DNA of 64,000 nucleotides from Nitzschia sp. DOCU1 (Eukaryota > Bacillariophyta > Bacillariophyceae > Bacillariales > Bacillariaceae). Of this stretch, positions 43,596-53,516 are shown piece by piece. The number at the start of each line of letters is the position of its first letter. Position 1 is the stretch's first letter. The stretch is taken from assembly GCA_951394045.1 (NCBI GenBank), contig OX595987.1, positions 2,046,001-2,110,000 on the forward strand, given 5' to 3'. The notes beneath the pieces are model-generated. The model did not search any database, was not told the origin of the DNA, and saw nothing but the letters and a program-made list of their open reading frames with translations. The translations under genes and the position numbers were made by a program.

Positions 43596-44587
43596 TCACT
43601 TTTTGGCAAAGTTGTAAATAACCGCTCCAAAGCCGATTGCTAGAACGATGCACATGATATCCACCATAATCTTGTCGCCGGCTCTGCCGACTTCTTCGAG
43701 AGTCTCTTTCATTCGAGTATTCACCTTGGTCATTCGCTCCAAGTTCTTGTCAAGCTTCTTGTCAACCCGATCCAACATCTGGCTTTGCAGGGCTACTTCT
43801 TCACCCTGTTGCTGGGCGATTTCAGCGAGATCCATGATTCCCTCGCCAATCTCATCCAGCTGCAGGTCAAAGTCCGCGTCACGCTCTTCTAGCTGCAAGA
43901 TCTGCGCTTGCTGGTCACCCGTAAGTGCGGCACCTCCGCCAGTGCCTCCCCATGATGGAGCGGACCTGCCTCCACCGGCTGAGAACAAATAGGACAATAT
44001 TAGTCAAAGTAACATTGGTGCAGTAGCAATCAACGGTGATACTTACAAGGATCAAATGCCATGGCTTTGGTGTTCAAAGCAGCCGCAGCATCGGGAGCCC
44101 GACTTTTGGCATAACCCTTCATTTGTGCATCTTTGACCTTTTCAATCTCAGCGTACAATCGCCTCACCAACTCAGACTGAACCTCGAGCTCCTCCGGCGA
44201 AAATTTACTCTTTTTCTTTCGTGCTTCCTTCTTATAGATGTCCTCCAATTCCCGCCATTCGTCCGTCGACTGTCGGATCTGCTCTCGGACTTCGGCTTGC
44301 ATTTTAATGATTTCCTTGGCATTGTCACCACCATATCCAGCACTTTCTAGCTCCTTCGTTTCCTTCAACATACGATGGATATCCTTTAGTCGATCGATAA
44401 TTGTTGATTTAAGTTCCAGAAACTTCGAACCCTTCTTTTCCGCCTTCCTTCCTGTGCCCATGGTGGCGATGTTGGCGGCCTTGTTCCGCTTTTCATCCTC
44501 GCTAGTCTTCGGCTTGGCGCCGATATCTTCCTGGATGGTGTAGAGCTTCGTCAAGAGCTCTGTCAGCTCATCATCTTCGCGACCCAT
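43596..44587 (-). CDS. Qc-SNARE, SYP7-like
   Basis: Membrane-fusion SNARE. Exons 44587-44047 and 43978-43596 give 307 aa. A long helical N-terminal region (TELLTKLYTIQEDIG, LKSTIIDRLKDIHRMLKET, EVREQIRQSTDEWRELEDIY) is followed by a Gly/Ser hinge (GGGRSAPSWGGTGGGAAL) and the SNARE motif. The motif runs ILQLEERDADFDLQLDEIGE, then QQQGEEVALQSQMLDRVDKK, with Gln as the zero-layer residue. The protein ends in a membrane anchor (IMVDIMCIVLAIGFGAVIYN) and three residues, FAKK. The layout, with a long N-terminal domain and a C-terminal tail anchor, matches plant SYP71-type proteins of the ER and plasma membrane. Confidence 0.85.
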
Positions 44588-45485
44588 GTTGACAACAAGT
44601 ACTGCGGTACCAAGTCGATCAGATTGCCGAAGGAGAGGAGACACAATCCACAGTAGTTAGGAGTTCAACGGAACCTGTTGCTGCCGCTCGGAGCGAGAGG
44701 GCCGTCAACGCTCCCATCGCGACGATTTTGGATGCGTAGTAGAGATTTGGCTTCCGGACTTTGCGAAATGACCCAACTGTAGAAACTGTACGAGCTTCTA
44801 CGTGAGTCACAGTTTTGAAGTCGAATCAGTCAAAAATGTGTTTATGTAACCAAAAAATTGCCAGTTTTTATTCTTGCGCAGGGGCAGAAAGCAAGTCAAT
44901 GAGGTTCATACCGACGGCTGCTTATTGCTAATTGCAAACTTATAGCGATGCCTGATCCATGCGAAAGCATAGATCGAATATTTGACACCCCTTGTGGGCT
45001 CACTCTTTTGAATAGAATGATCTAGAAACGTCTAGATGCGATGCAAAAGAAGATTGAGCACGAGAAGTGGATGTCCTGACCTCGGGATAGTTTGCGTAAT
45101 AGGCGTTTGCGAGCTACTACTCGTACGAGGAGTGTACCTTAAATCCTCTATTTGTAAACTTTCGAGCGACATGTTCTATCTTTACGTGTTGGGCTTTGCC
45201 ATGCAATCGTACGAAAGATAGAGGAGGAGTCCTCTACCGTAGTGGCGAGCGCCTCTCTCTGTGGGTGTGTGCTCGAAGGTTCAGCGTGAGCACGAGGGAG
45301 AAACATGACCCGTTCCGGCCGGGCTCCACGGGAACGGTATTGCAGGTCAGCTCATACAGTGGGACGATAGGATGGATCATCACTTTCAGACTACTTCGAT
45401 GTATTATACGGTGCTGCCAACTATGGTGGAGTTCAGTAGTATACGACAAAAGATATATTATAGGAAAGTCAAACTGTAGCTCTAT
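44588..45485. other. Intergenic region
   Basis: 898 bp upstream of the SNARE and downstream of the 373-aa gene. A/T-rich patches occur at 44850-44950. Plus-strand open frames (45036-45221, 45196-45639) start without ATG or run antisense to the neighbouring gene. Nothing functional is recognised. Confidence 0.45.
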
Positions 45486-46684
45486 TTACACGCTGCTAAA
45501 TTGCATTTTGAGTTTCCTGCACTCTTGTTCGAGCAGGGAGCTTCGGCGTGCGCCAGAAGTGCATGCAGCTGAAACTACGGAGACGGCGCTCATCTCAACT
45601 AGAATGTCTTCGACTTCCTTCGCGCTCATCAAGTATTGAATACATCGTGCGGCCTGAGTTGCTTCATGAGGAGCAGATACACACTCTCGAACTTCATCCA
45701 CAAGGAAGGATACTAGAGTATCCGACTTGAGTTCTGGGGTGGATCGAAGCACATCAGCAAGTTTACCCTCAGCTGAGAGAGCCGAGAGAGCATTCGCCAA
45801 AACGGCAAGCGCACGTCGCTTCATCACGTTAATGTGTTGCTCTTCCATGTCACTACGAGCGTTGGCCGAATCATCTTGAGCGGCAGCCAAAACCTTCTCT
45901 AGGCAAGACCCTTCAAGAACCTTACTGGAGATAAGGGCTCGGCTTTCGCATCGCGTGATTTGCTCCAAGCTTTCCATACCGATAAGCTGAGAATCCAACT
46001 GCGACGCCCCGAGTTGCTTCATTGCGACCTCAAGACCCTCTTCCGCACGTTGTAGCTGTTGCTCAGGGTTTTCTCGAGGGATGCAACTAGGAATGGTAAA
46101 CGTTCGCTTTGGTGGTTCCGCGGTGACTCCCTTCGCAGATCGGAGAACAGCGCGAGCTGCCTCCCTGAATTGAAAGGAGCATCCGCATTTGCGTTGAACT
46201 TCTACAACAACCTTTCCTTGATCAGCAAACAAGCGAATGGCAAACTTGACACATTCACAAGTTTCGGCGACGAGAAGATTCTAGAAGAAGGGAAGGTCCG
46301 TGTTAGTTCTGCTGGGTCCAATCTTTGTTCCAAGCTCGAGATGCAAGTGATTCGTACCTTGTCTTCATCATCACAGTTGGCACCGATAGACTGCTTTCGT
46401 AAGCAGTCGCATATTCTGTTGGCGATATCTTGTGCTTCGCCGTCTACGTATACATTGGATCGCTCCAGGAAATAAGCTGCAGGGAGCGAGGGCAGATCCG
46501 CTACGTTCCAAATGGCTCCATCGGATGTGTTTTGTTGCGTTGCCTTCAAGGCTTGCGGTGCGGCTTTGAACGGTCTAACGCTAGCAAACGAGCGAGGCAT
46601 CGGCGGAGCCGTCAAGGGCCCCGTGATCATGACACTCCTGTATTGAGGAGTGTCTTCTACGATTTCTCTTTCTTGGTTATTCAT
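45486..46684 (-). CDS. Unrecognised 373-aa protein
   Basis: Exons 46684-46358 and 46280-45486 join in phase 0 to 373 aa. The N-terminal part is Pro/Ala-rich (MITGPLTAPPMPRSFASVRP), followed by a region enriched in single Cys (ICDCLRKQSIGANCDDEDK, then ETCECVKFAIRLFADQGKVV, then RKCGCSFQFREAARAVL). The strand-like GKVVVEVQRKCGCSFQF could form part of a small alpha/beta domain. The C-terminal 180 residues are helical (QQLQRAEEGLEVAMKQLGAS, SDMEEQHINVMKRRALAVLA), with a possible armadillo-like or HEAT-like look. No catalytic or targeting motif is seen. I do not recognise the family. Confidence 0.7.
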
Positions 46685-48044
46685 GGTGGTTGAGTTTGTG
46701 TTGGTGGAAAATTAAGGTGATATTATGGGTGAAATGTGCGTAGCAACGGCGCTGTGCAGGTTCCTTGGTGCTTTTCGTGTTGTTGTGGGACTTGGATCCA
46801 GCTCGTGTTTCTTCATGCGGATTCTGGTTCTTTGGGCGATGAACCCCAATGAAGCCCTGAAGTTAAGTGAAAGATCCAGTACTGGGTCTACATACGCCAA
46901 TTTCGTTCACTCTGCGTAGTGAAACTGCGTGCAAAATTGGCAAGACGCTTCTTGGTGGTTCCCGCGGATCCTGATGCTCTCGATGGAAGTTCCAGGAAAG
47001 AAGTGGCGGTAAGGGCCTTCTACCTAAACTCCGTCCGGCCATTTGTTCCACAGACATTCAATGTGCCTAACGGAAAAACTAATATTGCCCCAACCACCCA
47101 AGGCCCTTTGTTGAAGAGGTCTTTCCTGTGGCCAGTACTTAACGATCATTTCGCCTCTTGAAGATCGTTGGGAGTAAACTTCTGAAATCGTCGATCCCAC
47201 GGGCGTCTCTACCTTACTTTGTAGAAAGAATGCTTTTGCGACGTCTGGAATTAGCGAGAAGTCCAGAATCCGAACTCGGTACTGCCCCAGAAGAATTGGG
47301 GCATATAGACAAATGGAAGGACTATTGCCTATCTTGGGACATTTCGGAACCCAAAGAATTCAAGACATGACTCGACAACGACCAACACTTTTTGTTAGGC
47401 GAAGAAAAAAGCCAGCCACGCCAGCCACCCAAAGGATGTGATGATGGCAAGGACAAGAAATGACGTGTCAAGAGGTTCAAAATGTCCGTAGGCGGAAGTA
47501 TCGATGCAACGATTTTTTTCGTCAGTCTGCTTGAATCCCATTTCAGGAACTATTCTAGCTCTCATGCAAAAAAAAAAGATAAGCGAAAGAAAGAAAGCAA
47601 AGCAAAGTAAAGCCTATGCATCATAGCTAAATCGGTACGTACCGAATGTAAAGCTATACCACTCATCCGGTAGGTAGACGCTACCTTAACGATGGAGAGG
47701 AATGATCTCGAGCGATAGCGGCTACCTACTCCTGAGTACTCGAAACCTCTAGAAAGTAGAAATAAATAGCCCAGGCGATGGTTTTCAATGCCATGGCGGT
47801 TTCGACATTGAATGATTGCGTCACCGGAAGCTCCAACAGTGAATCAATCATCATTGCCCTTCCCGGTCGGCTGGCATCGAACAACCCTACCAGGTATATC
47901 TCGAATCTGAATTTTCTAGCGTTTGCCCAACGGCACTGATGTCATACTGAAAATGGGAGCTCAAGTCGGCTTTTATGATCGCCTTGCGTTATTCAGGATC
48001 TAATACCGTCTTATATTACAGGAAGACGAGTTGACAACTTCTCG
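46685..48044. other. Long intergenic region with low-complexity and palindromic bits
   Basis: 1360 bp. On the plus strand, three successive open frames (46725-46919 with ATG; 46919-47161 and 47158-47370 without) could be fragments of a small gene but have no recognisable domain. An A/G-rich low-complexity stretch follows (about 47566-47612, beginning with an A-run), then a 14-bp perfect palindrome TCGGTACGTACCGA (47632-47645) and inverted GGTAG/CTACC repeats near 47669-47685. Otherwise it appears non-coding. Confidence 0.4.
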
Positions 48045-49028
48045 CTAGTGACGACCAAGTATCCTTTCGATCGCTTCTGGAAGCTCAGATAGTCTCTGAA
48101 TCTTGGCTGCAATCGACTCTTTGCCTTTCACAACCTGTTGAGCTCGTCGTTCCAGTTCGCTTGAAGATGCAGTGGACCATTCCGGTACCCGCTTGGTGTC
48201 AATTAATCTGGCCGCCGCAGAATCTTCGTCTTCCTCGGTGCACATCCAGATCGCCTGGGCTCCACACGAAGCACTCGCCCCAACATCATTGGCCAAGCAG
48301 TCACCCACATGGCACCATACAACGCTGCCATTATTATTGGTATCGACACTTTTGCATTGCTGTAGCGTATACTCGTAGATGAAAGGGTGGGGCTTGCGAT
48401 GGGGAAAGACACCATCGTCCTCGCCACTGACCCTCAAGTCGAAAAATGGGGCGAGTGTCTTGGACATGACCAGCGGGTTTCCAGCGCCATTGGTAATGGC
48501 TGCTATGCAGGTATCAGGATACATTTCGCGAAGAGTTTGCAGGGTCTCGATCGCATCGTCAAAGACCCATCGTTCGGCTGCCGCGTGCCGCTCGTTCACC
48601 CACGCGTCATAGCACTCTTCGACCAACATATCCAATTCCTTTATGCTTGTAGCCCTGAAGTTCAAAGACTCTGACAACGTCTTTCGTATAGTCATTTTTC
48701 GTAAATCTCGGTACGTCACAGGTTCCGTCAGAGACTTACGAATGGATCGAGTATTATCCAGAAACAGAGGAATGGTGGCATCGGTGCAACCAATCCGGTG
48801 CATTCTCAAAATCATCACTTCATTGGCGGATCGTACGACCTGATCCGTTGGAAACAAGGTATCATCCAGATCGAACGATAGCAGCCCCAGAGTAGGCTTG
48901 GACGACTTGGCGGCGACGGCGTACAAGGCAAGTCCTGACGAGGGAGCAGTGGAGCGATATGTCGTTGCGCCCCTTGCAAAAGCAGTGGCCTTGTGAGGCA
49001 AGAGACTGGCCAGCAGCAATGTCAACAT
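48045..49028 (-). CDS. Plastid-targeted HAD-superfamily phosphatase
   Basis: Intronless, 327 aa. Chosen start ATG 49028 gives a signal peptide MLTLLLASLLPHKATAFARG with an A-x-A/F cleavage site of the diatom plastid type, then a Ser/Ala-rich presequence. The HAD core begins LLSFDLDDTLFPTD, holding the nucleophile and acid Asp pair. Later motifs are IAAITNGAGNP (motif II Thr), PHRKPHPFIYE (motif III Lys) and WCHVGDCLANDVGAS (motif IV acid residues). The cap is of the short helical type (C1), as in pyrimidine 5'-nucleotidase or phosphoglycolate-like phosphatases. The substrate is unknown. Earlier in-frame ATGs lie inside the upstream COX23-like coding region and are less likely. The start is only 13 bp past the COX23-like stop. 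Confidence 0.8.
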   Translation of the reverse strand: MLTLLLASLLPHKATAFARGATTYRSTAPSSGLALYAVAAKSSKPTLGLLSFDLDDTLFPTDQVVRSANEVMILRMHRIGCTDATIPLFLDNTRSIRKSLTEPVTYRDLRKMTIRKTLSESLNFRATSIKELDMLVEECYDAWVNERHAAAERWVFDDAIETLQTLREMYPDTCIAAITNGAGNPLVMSKTLAPFFDLRVSGEDDGVFPHRKPHPFIYEYTLQQCKSVDTNNNGSVVWCHVGDCLANDVGASASCGAQAIWMCTEEDEDSAAARLIDTKRVPEWSTASSSELERRAQQVVKGKESIAAKIQRLSELPEAIERILGRH

Positions 49029-49041
49029 CCAGCCTCTTGTC

Positions 49042-49383
49042 TTAAAAGAACCAACCACTGCCGTTTTGCGACCTGGCAGCATTGGCTTCCAAGCGCTTAT
49101 CATTTTCTTCCTTTCGACAGGCCTTGTAGGCTTGAAAGAAGGGTTCACAAGCCGAACGATTTTGATAATTACGTTCAATGCACTGCAGAGAGTTGGCGTG
49201 TTCGGTGGCGCAGTTGGTCAAGAACTTGGCCGTGGTCTGGCCGGGGTGGTCGGCGCCCGCGTGGGGAGCTCGTTTGGGTTGTCCAAAGTTGTGTTTAAGG
49301 CCAGCCCGTTCGTTTAAATCACGTTGAATCTTTTGTTTCTCTTCTTCACTAAGGCTGGGGTCGTTGGACGAGGTGGGGGGCAT
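49042..49383 (-). CDS. COX23: Twin CX9C protein, COX23/CHCHD7-like
   Basis: Intermembrane-space assembly factor for cytochrome c oxidase. Intronless, 113 aa from the first in-frame ATG, 49383. Cysteines at 58, 68, 79 and 89 form two exact CX9C helices, with the sequence SLQCIERNYQNRSACEPFF then QAYKACRKEEND typical of Cox23/CHCHD7. The N-terminal 55 residues are polar (SLSEEEKQKIQRDLNERAGL), with no presequence, consistent with Mia40-dependent import. The tail ends GSGWFF. Same strand as and only 13 bp upstream of the HAD phosphatase start. Confidence 0.85.
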   Translation of the reverse strand: MPPTSSNDPSLSEEEKQKIQRDLNERAGLKHNFGQPKRAPHAGADHPGQTTAKFLTNCATEHANSLQCIERNYQNRSACEPFFQAYKACRKEENDKRLEANAARSQNGSGWFF

Positions 49384-49763
49384 GGCTTGGAGTAGTTGGT
49401 GAGCAAAGGAGTATGGAGACGATAGCAGAAATGGTGCTATCGACAAATGAGATGAAGGCTTTGTCTGTCGTTGTTGTTGTTGGTTGGAGGGAGATGAGAC
49501 TTGGTTCGCCTGACATGGCGTTTCGCGGTGGCCTTTAGGGTCGGCTGTCGTGAAGGCGAACTGCGCGCATCGCGCGCCCCCAATCGAATGAGTCAAAGAT
49601 AGGCAGGGGCGGGGGGGTTGCCCTCTCTTTCAAATCACATGCGGGGGACGGCCACGCAACGATACCCGCCGCCAAGAGATGTGGCCATGATGACCATGAT
49701 GTGAAACTCTCCATTGTGTTGCTTGTAGTTGTTGCTTCTGTAGTTGAAAGGGATTGTGTGACC
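49384..49763. other. Divergent intergenic region between COX23-like and TAF9 genes
   Basis: 380 bp between opposite start codons, with a GTTGTTGTTGTTG run near 49470. An in-frame extension of either gene would need a non-ATG start. No separate gene seen. Confidence 0.5.
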
Positions 49764-50867
49764 ATGGGGACCGCGAGTGCTCCTTCTGCCGAGGGCAGTA
49801 CGACGAAAAGTTCGTCCAAGACTGTCACCAAGGCGTCTGCCGCCGGCACCAAAGCAAAAAAGCCAGCGCCACGCCGGAAAAAGCCAACCGCTCCCAAAAC
49901 CTCCAGTGCTTCCTCCAATCAAGCCACATACAGTGCCGCTCGGGCTGCTCAAATGGAGTTGGCGGGGCAACGTAGTGCTGCTGCTGCTCGTTTGTCGGAT
50001 CCCTTGTGGTATCGTATCGAAGATGTCCTTTCGGCGACCCAGGAGGAGAGTTCCACGCCGGCGACTGCCAAGGTGTTGCCCGAACAGGTGCAAATCGTCG
50101 AGGCAGCGTTGTCCAATAACAACATGACCCGATCTGATGTCACTCCTCAGGCATTTTGTGTCTTGCTAGAGCAAGCTAGGAGATATGCCTTGGAATTAAT
50201 TGCCGATGCTCAAGACTATGCTATCACTGCCAATCGGAATGAAATTGCCAAGGCAGATCTGGAACTAGCCAGTATCATGCGCCCGGATCATCCCATTGCC
50301 GTGACGACGCAGCTTCCCAAACTGAACTTGCTAGCGCAGCGAATCAATCGGATCCCTCTGCCACCCATTCCGACACAATGTTATTCGGGAGTCCTCCTCC
50401 CTCCGAAGCGTCATCAGTTGACGGCTCGTACGTATGATGTGGTCAGTGGGGCGCAGGTAGCGCAACGAATGGTCCAACCCAAGCCGTTCATTACCACGAG
50501 ACGTTCATCGAGCTCTTCGGGCAAGGCAATCACCAAACCGAGCTATGGAGCTGCTCGGGGTCGTCAAATCCCTATCGCACTGAAAGAAAAGCAACCAGAA
50601 AGCAAAGACGTTCCTACTGGCGCTGCTCCTCCTGCTCCAAGTGCTGCCAGTTCGACGAGCGGAAGTAGCACACCAGTGCCCGCTAGCACGGGTCCTGCTC
50701 CCATGGAAATCTCGTCCCCCACACCTGCATCTTCGGCTCCGGCGGCTACTAGTGAAAGTAATAGCCCTGTTCCTACAGCCGCGCCACCTGCTCAGACCCC
50801 TCCGGCTGCTGGGCCTGCCCCCGCAACTTCGAGCCCTGCTGCGCCGCCGCCGCCGAGTCAACCTTAG
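49764..50867 (+). CDS. TAF9: TAF9-like TFIID/SAGA histone-fold subunit
   Basis: Subunit of the general transcription factor TFIID and of SAGA, pairing with TAF6 through a histone fold. Intronless, 367 aa. After a Lys/Ala/Ser-rich leader comes the histone-fold region: QVQIVEAALSNNNMTRSDVT, PQAFCVLLEQARRYALELIA, DAQDYAITANRNEIAKADLE and LASIMRPDHP. The family-specific downstream segment is NLLAQRINRIPLPPIPTQCY with LLPPKRHQLTARTYDVV. The C-terminal 130 residues are Pro/Ala/Ser/Thr low complexity. The start at ATG 49764 has good context (ACCATGGGG). A possible polyadenylation hexamer AATAAA lies at 50873. Confidence 0.88.
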   Translation: MGTASAPSAEGSTTKSSSKTVTKASAAGTKAKKPAPRRKKPTAPKTSSASSNQATYSAARAAQMELAGQRSAAAARLSDPLWYRIEDVLSATQEESSTPATAKVLPEQVQIVEAALSNNNMTRSDVTPQAFCVLLEQARRYALELIADAQDYAITANRNEIAKADLELASIMRPDHPIAVTTQLPKLNLLAQRINRIPLPPIPTQCYSGVLLPPKRHQLTARTYDVVSGAQVAQRMVQPKPFITTRRSSSSSGKAITKPSYGAARGRQIPIALKEKQPESKDVPTGAAPPAPSAASSTSGSSTPVPASTGPAPMEISSPTPASSAPAATSESNSPVPTAAPPAQTPPAAGPAPATSSPAAPPPPSQP

Positions 50868-50950
50868 ATTTTTAATAAAAAATCTTATAATTTCAATCTA
50901 TTGTTATGGGGTGATCCAATGATGATGAAAGCCGGCGTTCCATAATGTGC

Positions 50951-51407
50951 CTAACCCCGTCGGGCACCTAGCAAAAACCCTGCTGCGAAACCACCTGCAC
51001 TCGGCACACGCTCAGTCATCATGGTATTGTATCGTTTCCATAGCTCTTGTGCATCCTTTTCGTCTACCTTTCCATCGGCATTCTTTGGTTTTCAGGAATT
51101 ACAAAAATGTGAGATTCCATTCCTAAATTTGGAATTCCGCAGATACCAGCCGTCGTATACTCACAGTATCAAATGGTTTGATAGCATCACCCTTGACTTT
51201 TTCCCAGTCCACATCAATATATCCTGATGCCGCGGCCGCTTGGACGCCCATGAATCCAAGACCAATCACCACACCGACAGCTCGGCCCACCCGACGAAAG
51301 GCCATGCCGGAACAATATCCCATGACGCCTCCAAATCCCAGTTGATTTGCGACTGGCGCATTCGCCTTGATGAATTCCGAAAATTGATCTGGAATCTTGT
51401 CTGCCAT
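50951..51407 (-). CDS. FUN14-family membrane protein with terminal EF-hand-like loop
   Basis: Small membrane protein related to FUNDC1 (mitophagy receptor in animals; often plastid or mitochondrial in algae). Exons 51407-51165 and 51082-50951 give 124 aa. The FUN14 core is APVANQLGFGGVMGYCSGMA followed by FRRVGRAVGVVIGLGFMGVQ and AAAASGYIDVDWEKVKGDA. The splice then creates D80-T-N-A-D-G-K-V-D-E-K-D91. This fits an EF-hand calcium loop at positions 1, 3, 5, 6, 8, 9 and 12, followed by a helix ending WKRYN. The C-terminus is a Gly-rich hydrophobic stretch ending GARRG. The acceptor is AAAG; a later AG would delete the loop. Confidence 0.85.
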
Positions 51408-51773
51408 GATGTTATTAACAGTGTAGAGTAGGATCACTTGAATAGGTGTATGTAGTAGGTGGAAGTAGATCAAGGCAATCGTCCATGGAAACTTGGAAAC
51501 AGCGAGAGACGTGGAAAAGAAGAGCACAAACCAAAAAAGCACGACGAACCCCGCGCGGTGCGCCACGAAAATCTGAACCCACAAACACGCCACGAACAAA
51601 CGTTAGAGCCTAACGTAGTACCCTGCCTGTCGCGCCGCCGCGCCGGCCGGCCCCTTCTGCAACATGCCAAGATCTTTTGCTTGTTCGACCAGCATCTTTC
51701 GTGGTCACAGAAAATCTGTTGATTGATGTCAATGTAGTTTTAGACCTAACCTGACAGATCCCTCGCTCCTACC
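51408..51773. other. Divergent intergenic region between FUN14 and PIG-Z genes
   Basis: 366 bp; the minus-strand frame of the FUN14 gene stays open upstream to 51599 but without a better ATG. GC-rich patch at 51625-51655. No additional gene was supported. Confidence 0.45.
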
Positions 51774-53432
51774 ATGGTTGCGTCTAACAGGGACGCATCC
51801 TCGTCGTCCTCTTGGGCGCAAAACTCGTGGAGTTTGTACAATGTGCTGCTGCTTCTTCGCGTGTGCGTAGCGCCGGTCCTGGTGGGCTATGTTCATCCCG
51901 ACGAATTCTTTCAGGGCGGCCAAGAATTGTGGTTTGGGTGTCCACCCACGATTCCATGGGAGTTTGAGCCAAACAATGCGCTTCGATCCATAGTTCCTCC
52001 CTCTCTCATGACATGGTGGCCTCTCCAACTGTACTCGGACGCATTCGGAATTCCCATGGAACAATTGTCGGGGCGAATGGTCTGGATTCTACCGCGAGTG
52101 GCATGTTCTGTAGTTTCCATATTCGCAGTGGATTGGAGCGTCTGGGCATTGGCGAGACCGCAGAACTTCAATCAAGATACAAGCATGACGAAGGGTGTAC
52201 CACTTCCAGTATTGGTGGTGGCCAGTGCTTGGCCGACGTTTGTACTGCTCAGTCGGCCATTTACCAATGCCATGGAAACGTGGGTACTGGCACTCTTATT
52301 TCGGGTAGTCATGGCTGACTGGCGCGATGCCAAGAATCCAGAAAAGACCATTATTTCCTATCGTCAGTGCCTCATGGTGGGCGCCTTGAGTGCGTTGGGG
52401 ATATTTACGAGATTTACCTTTTGCTGCTTTGCGCTACCCATCATTCTCTATTTTGGACGAAAAATGCTTCGACATACGGGAATCTTTTTCATCAAGCCGG
52501 CATTTACGTACCTGGTCTTTTTGTACACTGCGGGTGTCATTATGGATCGGGATGCTGAATTCTATGGCCGCGGTACTCTCACGCCATGGAATGCGTTTTC
52601 TTACAATTCTCGAGCAGAGAATCTGCAAGACCATGGACTTCATCCGCGATGGACCCATGCAGCTGTCAACATGATGATACTGTATGGTCCAATGGCAATC
52701 ATTGGCTATGCGATTTTGGGATTTTCGGCACTCTGGGTAGTGGGAACACCGTCGTCGATCGATGCGACGACTGTCGTGACTCTCTCTAAATGGATCATTA
52801 TTTGCGGGCTTGGCCTATTGTCCACAGCGCCGCATCAAGAGCCGCGCTTTCTTTTGCCATTAGTGGTACCGCTGGCTCTCTTGATGGACAATCCTTGGGC
52901 ACGCAAGTACGAAGGGCTGCTGTCTAAAGTTTGGCTAGGCTTCAATGTGGCTCTGGTCCTATTTTTTGGTGGTTTGCATCAAGGGGGCGTCGTACCGTCG
53001 CTGCTGGCAATGGGCTCGTCGTTGGTGGATAAAAGTCCTTCTGCGGTCATTTTTTACCATACGTACATGCCTCCTACATTTTTGTCGAGACTGATGGGGT
53101 CGCGGAGGAAGCACAGCTGTAAAGGTCTTCCGATAATAGACTTGGACGGGTCCAATGATCTATCGTCACTAAAGGCGACCGTGAACGAAGAGTTGTCCTG
53201 TTCGGAGGGGGGTGATGCAAAATCCTATGTTCACATTGTAACATCACCTTGGGCTGCCGACGACGATTTGGAGTGGATGTTTGGAAATGGACAGTGCCGT
53301 ATCGCAGGATATTCCTGTGAGAGTATTTGGCAGCATAGTCCGCATTTGAGTACAGAGGATTTTCCATCTTTGGGTGATTTAGCGAATCGCGGACTACCTC
53401 TTTCAATATACGAGGTATCGTGTAAATTATAG
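51774..53432 (+). CDS. SMP3: GPI mannosyltransferase 4 (PIG-Z/SMP3-like)
   Basis: ER membrane glycosyltransferase of family GT22 adding the fourth mannose to GPI precursors from dolichol-phosphate-mannose. Intronless, 552 aa. GT22 hallmarks are YVHPDEFFQGGQELWF near the N-terminus (acidic HPDE active-site motif) and HQEPRFLLPLVVPLALL. HQGGVVPSLLAMGS and VIFYHTYMPPTFLS are family-specific for SMP3/PIG-Z. Many hydrophobic segments (about nine to ten) are spread from residue 25 to 430, followed by a luminal C-terminal domain of about 130 residues. The ACC-ATG-G context supports the start. Confidence 0.87.
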   Translation: MVASNRDASSSSSWAQNSWSLYNVLLLLRVCVAPVLVGYVHPDEFFQGGQELWFGCPPTIPWEFEPNNALRSIVPPSLMTWWPLQLYSDAFGIPMEQLSGRMVWILPRVACSVVSIFAVDWSVWALARPQNFNQDTSMTKGVPLPVLVVASAWPTFVLLSRPFTNAMETWVLALLFRVVMADWRDAKNPEKTIISYRQCLMVGALSALGIFTRFTFCCFALPIILYFGRKMLRHTGIFFIKPAFTYLVFLYTAGVIMDRDAEFYGRGTLTPWNAFSYNSRAENLQDHGLHPRWTHAAVNMMILYGPMAIIGYAILGFSALWVVGTPSSIDATTVVTLSKWIIICGLGLLSTAPHQEPRFLLPLVVPLALLMDNPWARKYEGLLSKVWLGFNVALVLFFGGLHQGGVVPSLLAMGSSLVDKSPSAVIFYHTYMPPTFLSRLMGSRRKHSCKGLPIIDLDGSNDLSSLKATVNEELSCSEGGDAKSYVHIVTSPWAADDDLEWMFGNGQCRIAGYSCESIWQHSPHLSTEDFPSLGDLANRGLPLSIYEVSCKL

Positions 53433-53516
53433 ATGCTATTGCTTACAGTTTGTGATTTATAGAATCCTCGTTATGCTATTATACAACTGTAAACTGCTGG
53501 ACCCAGGCTGGACTTT

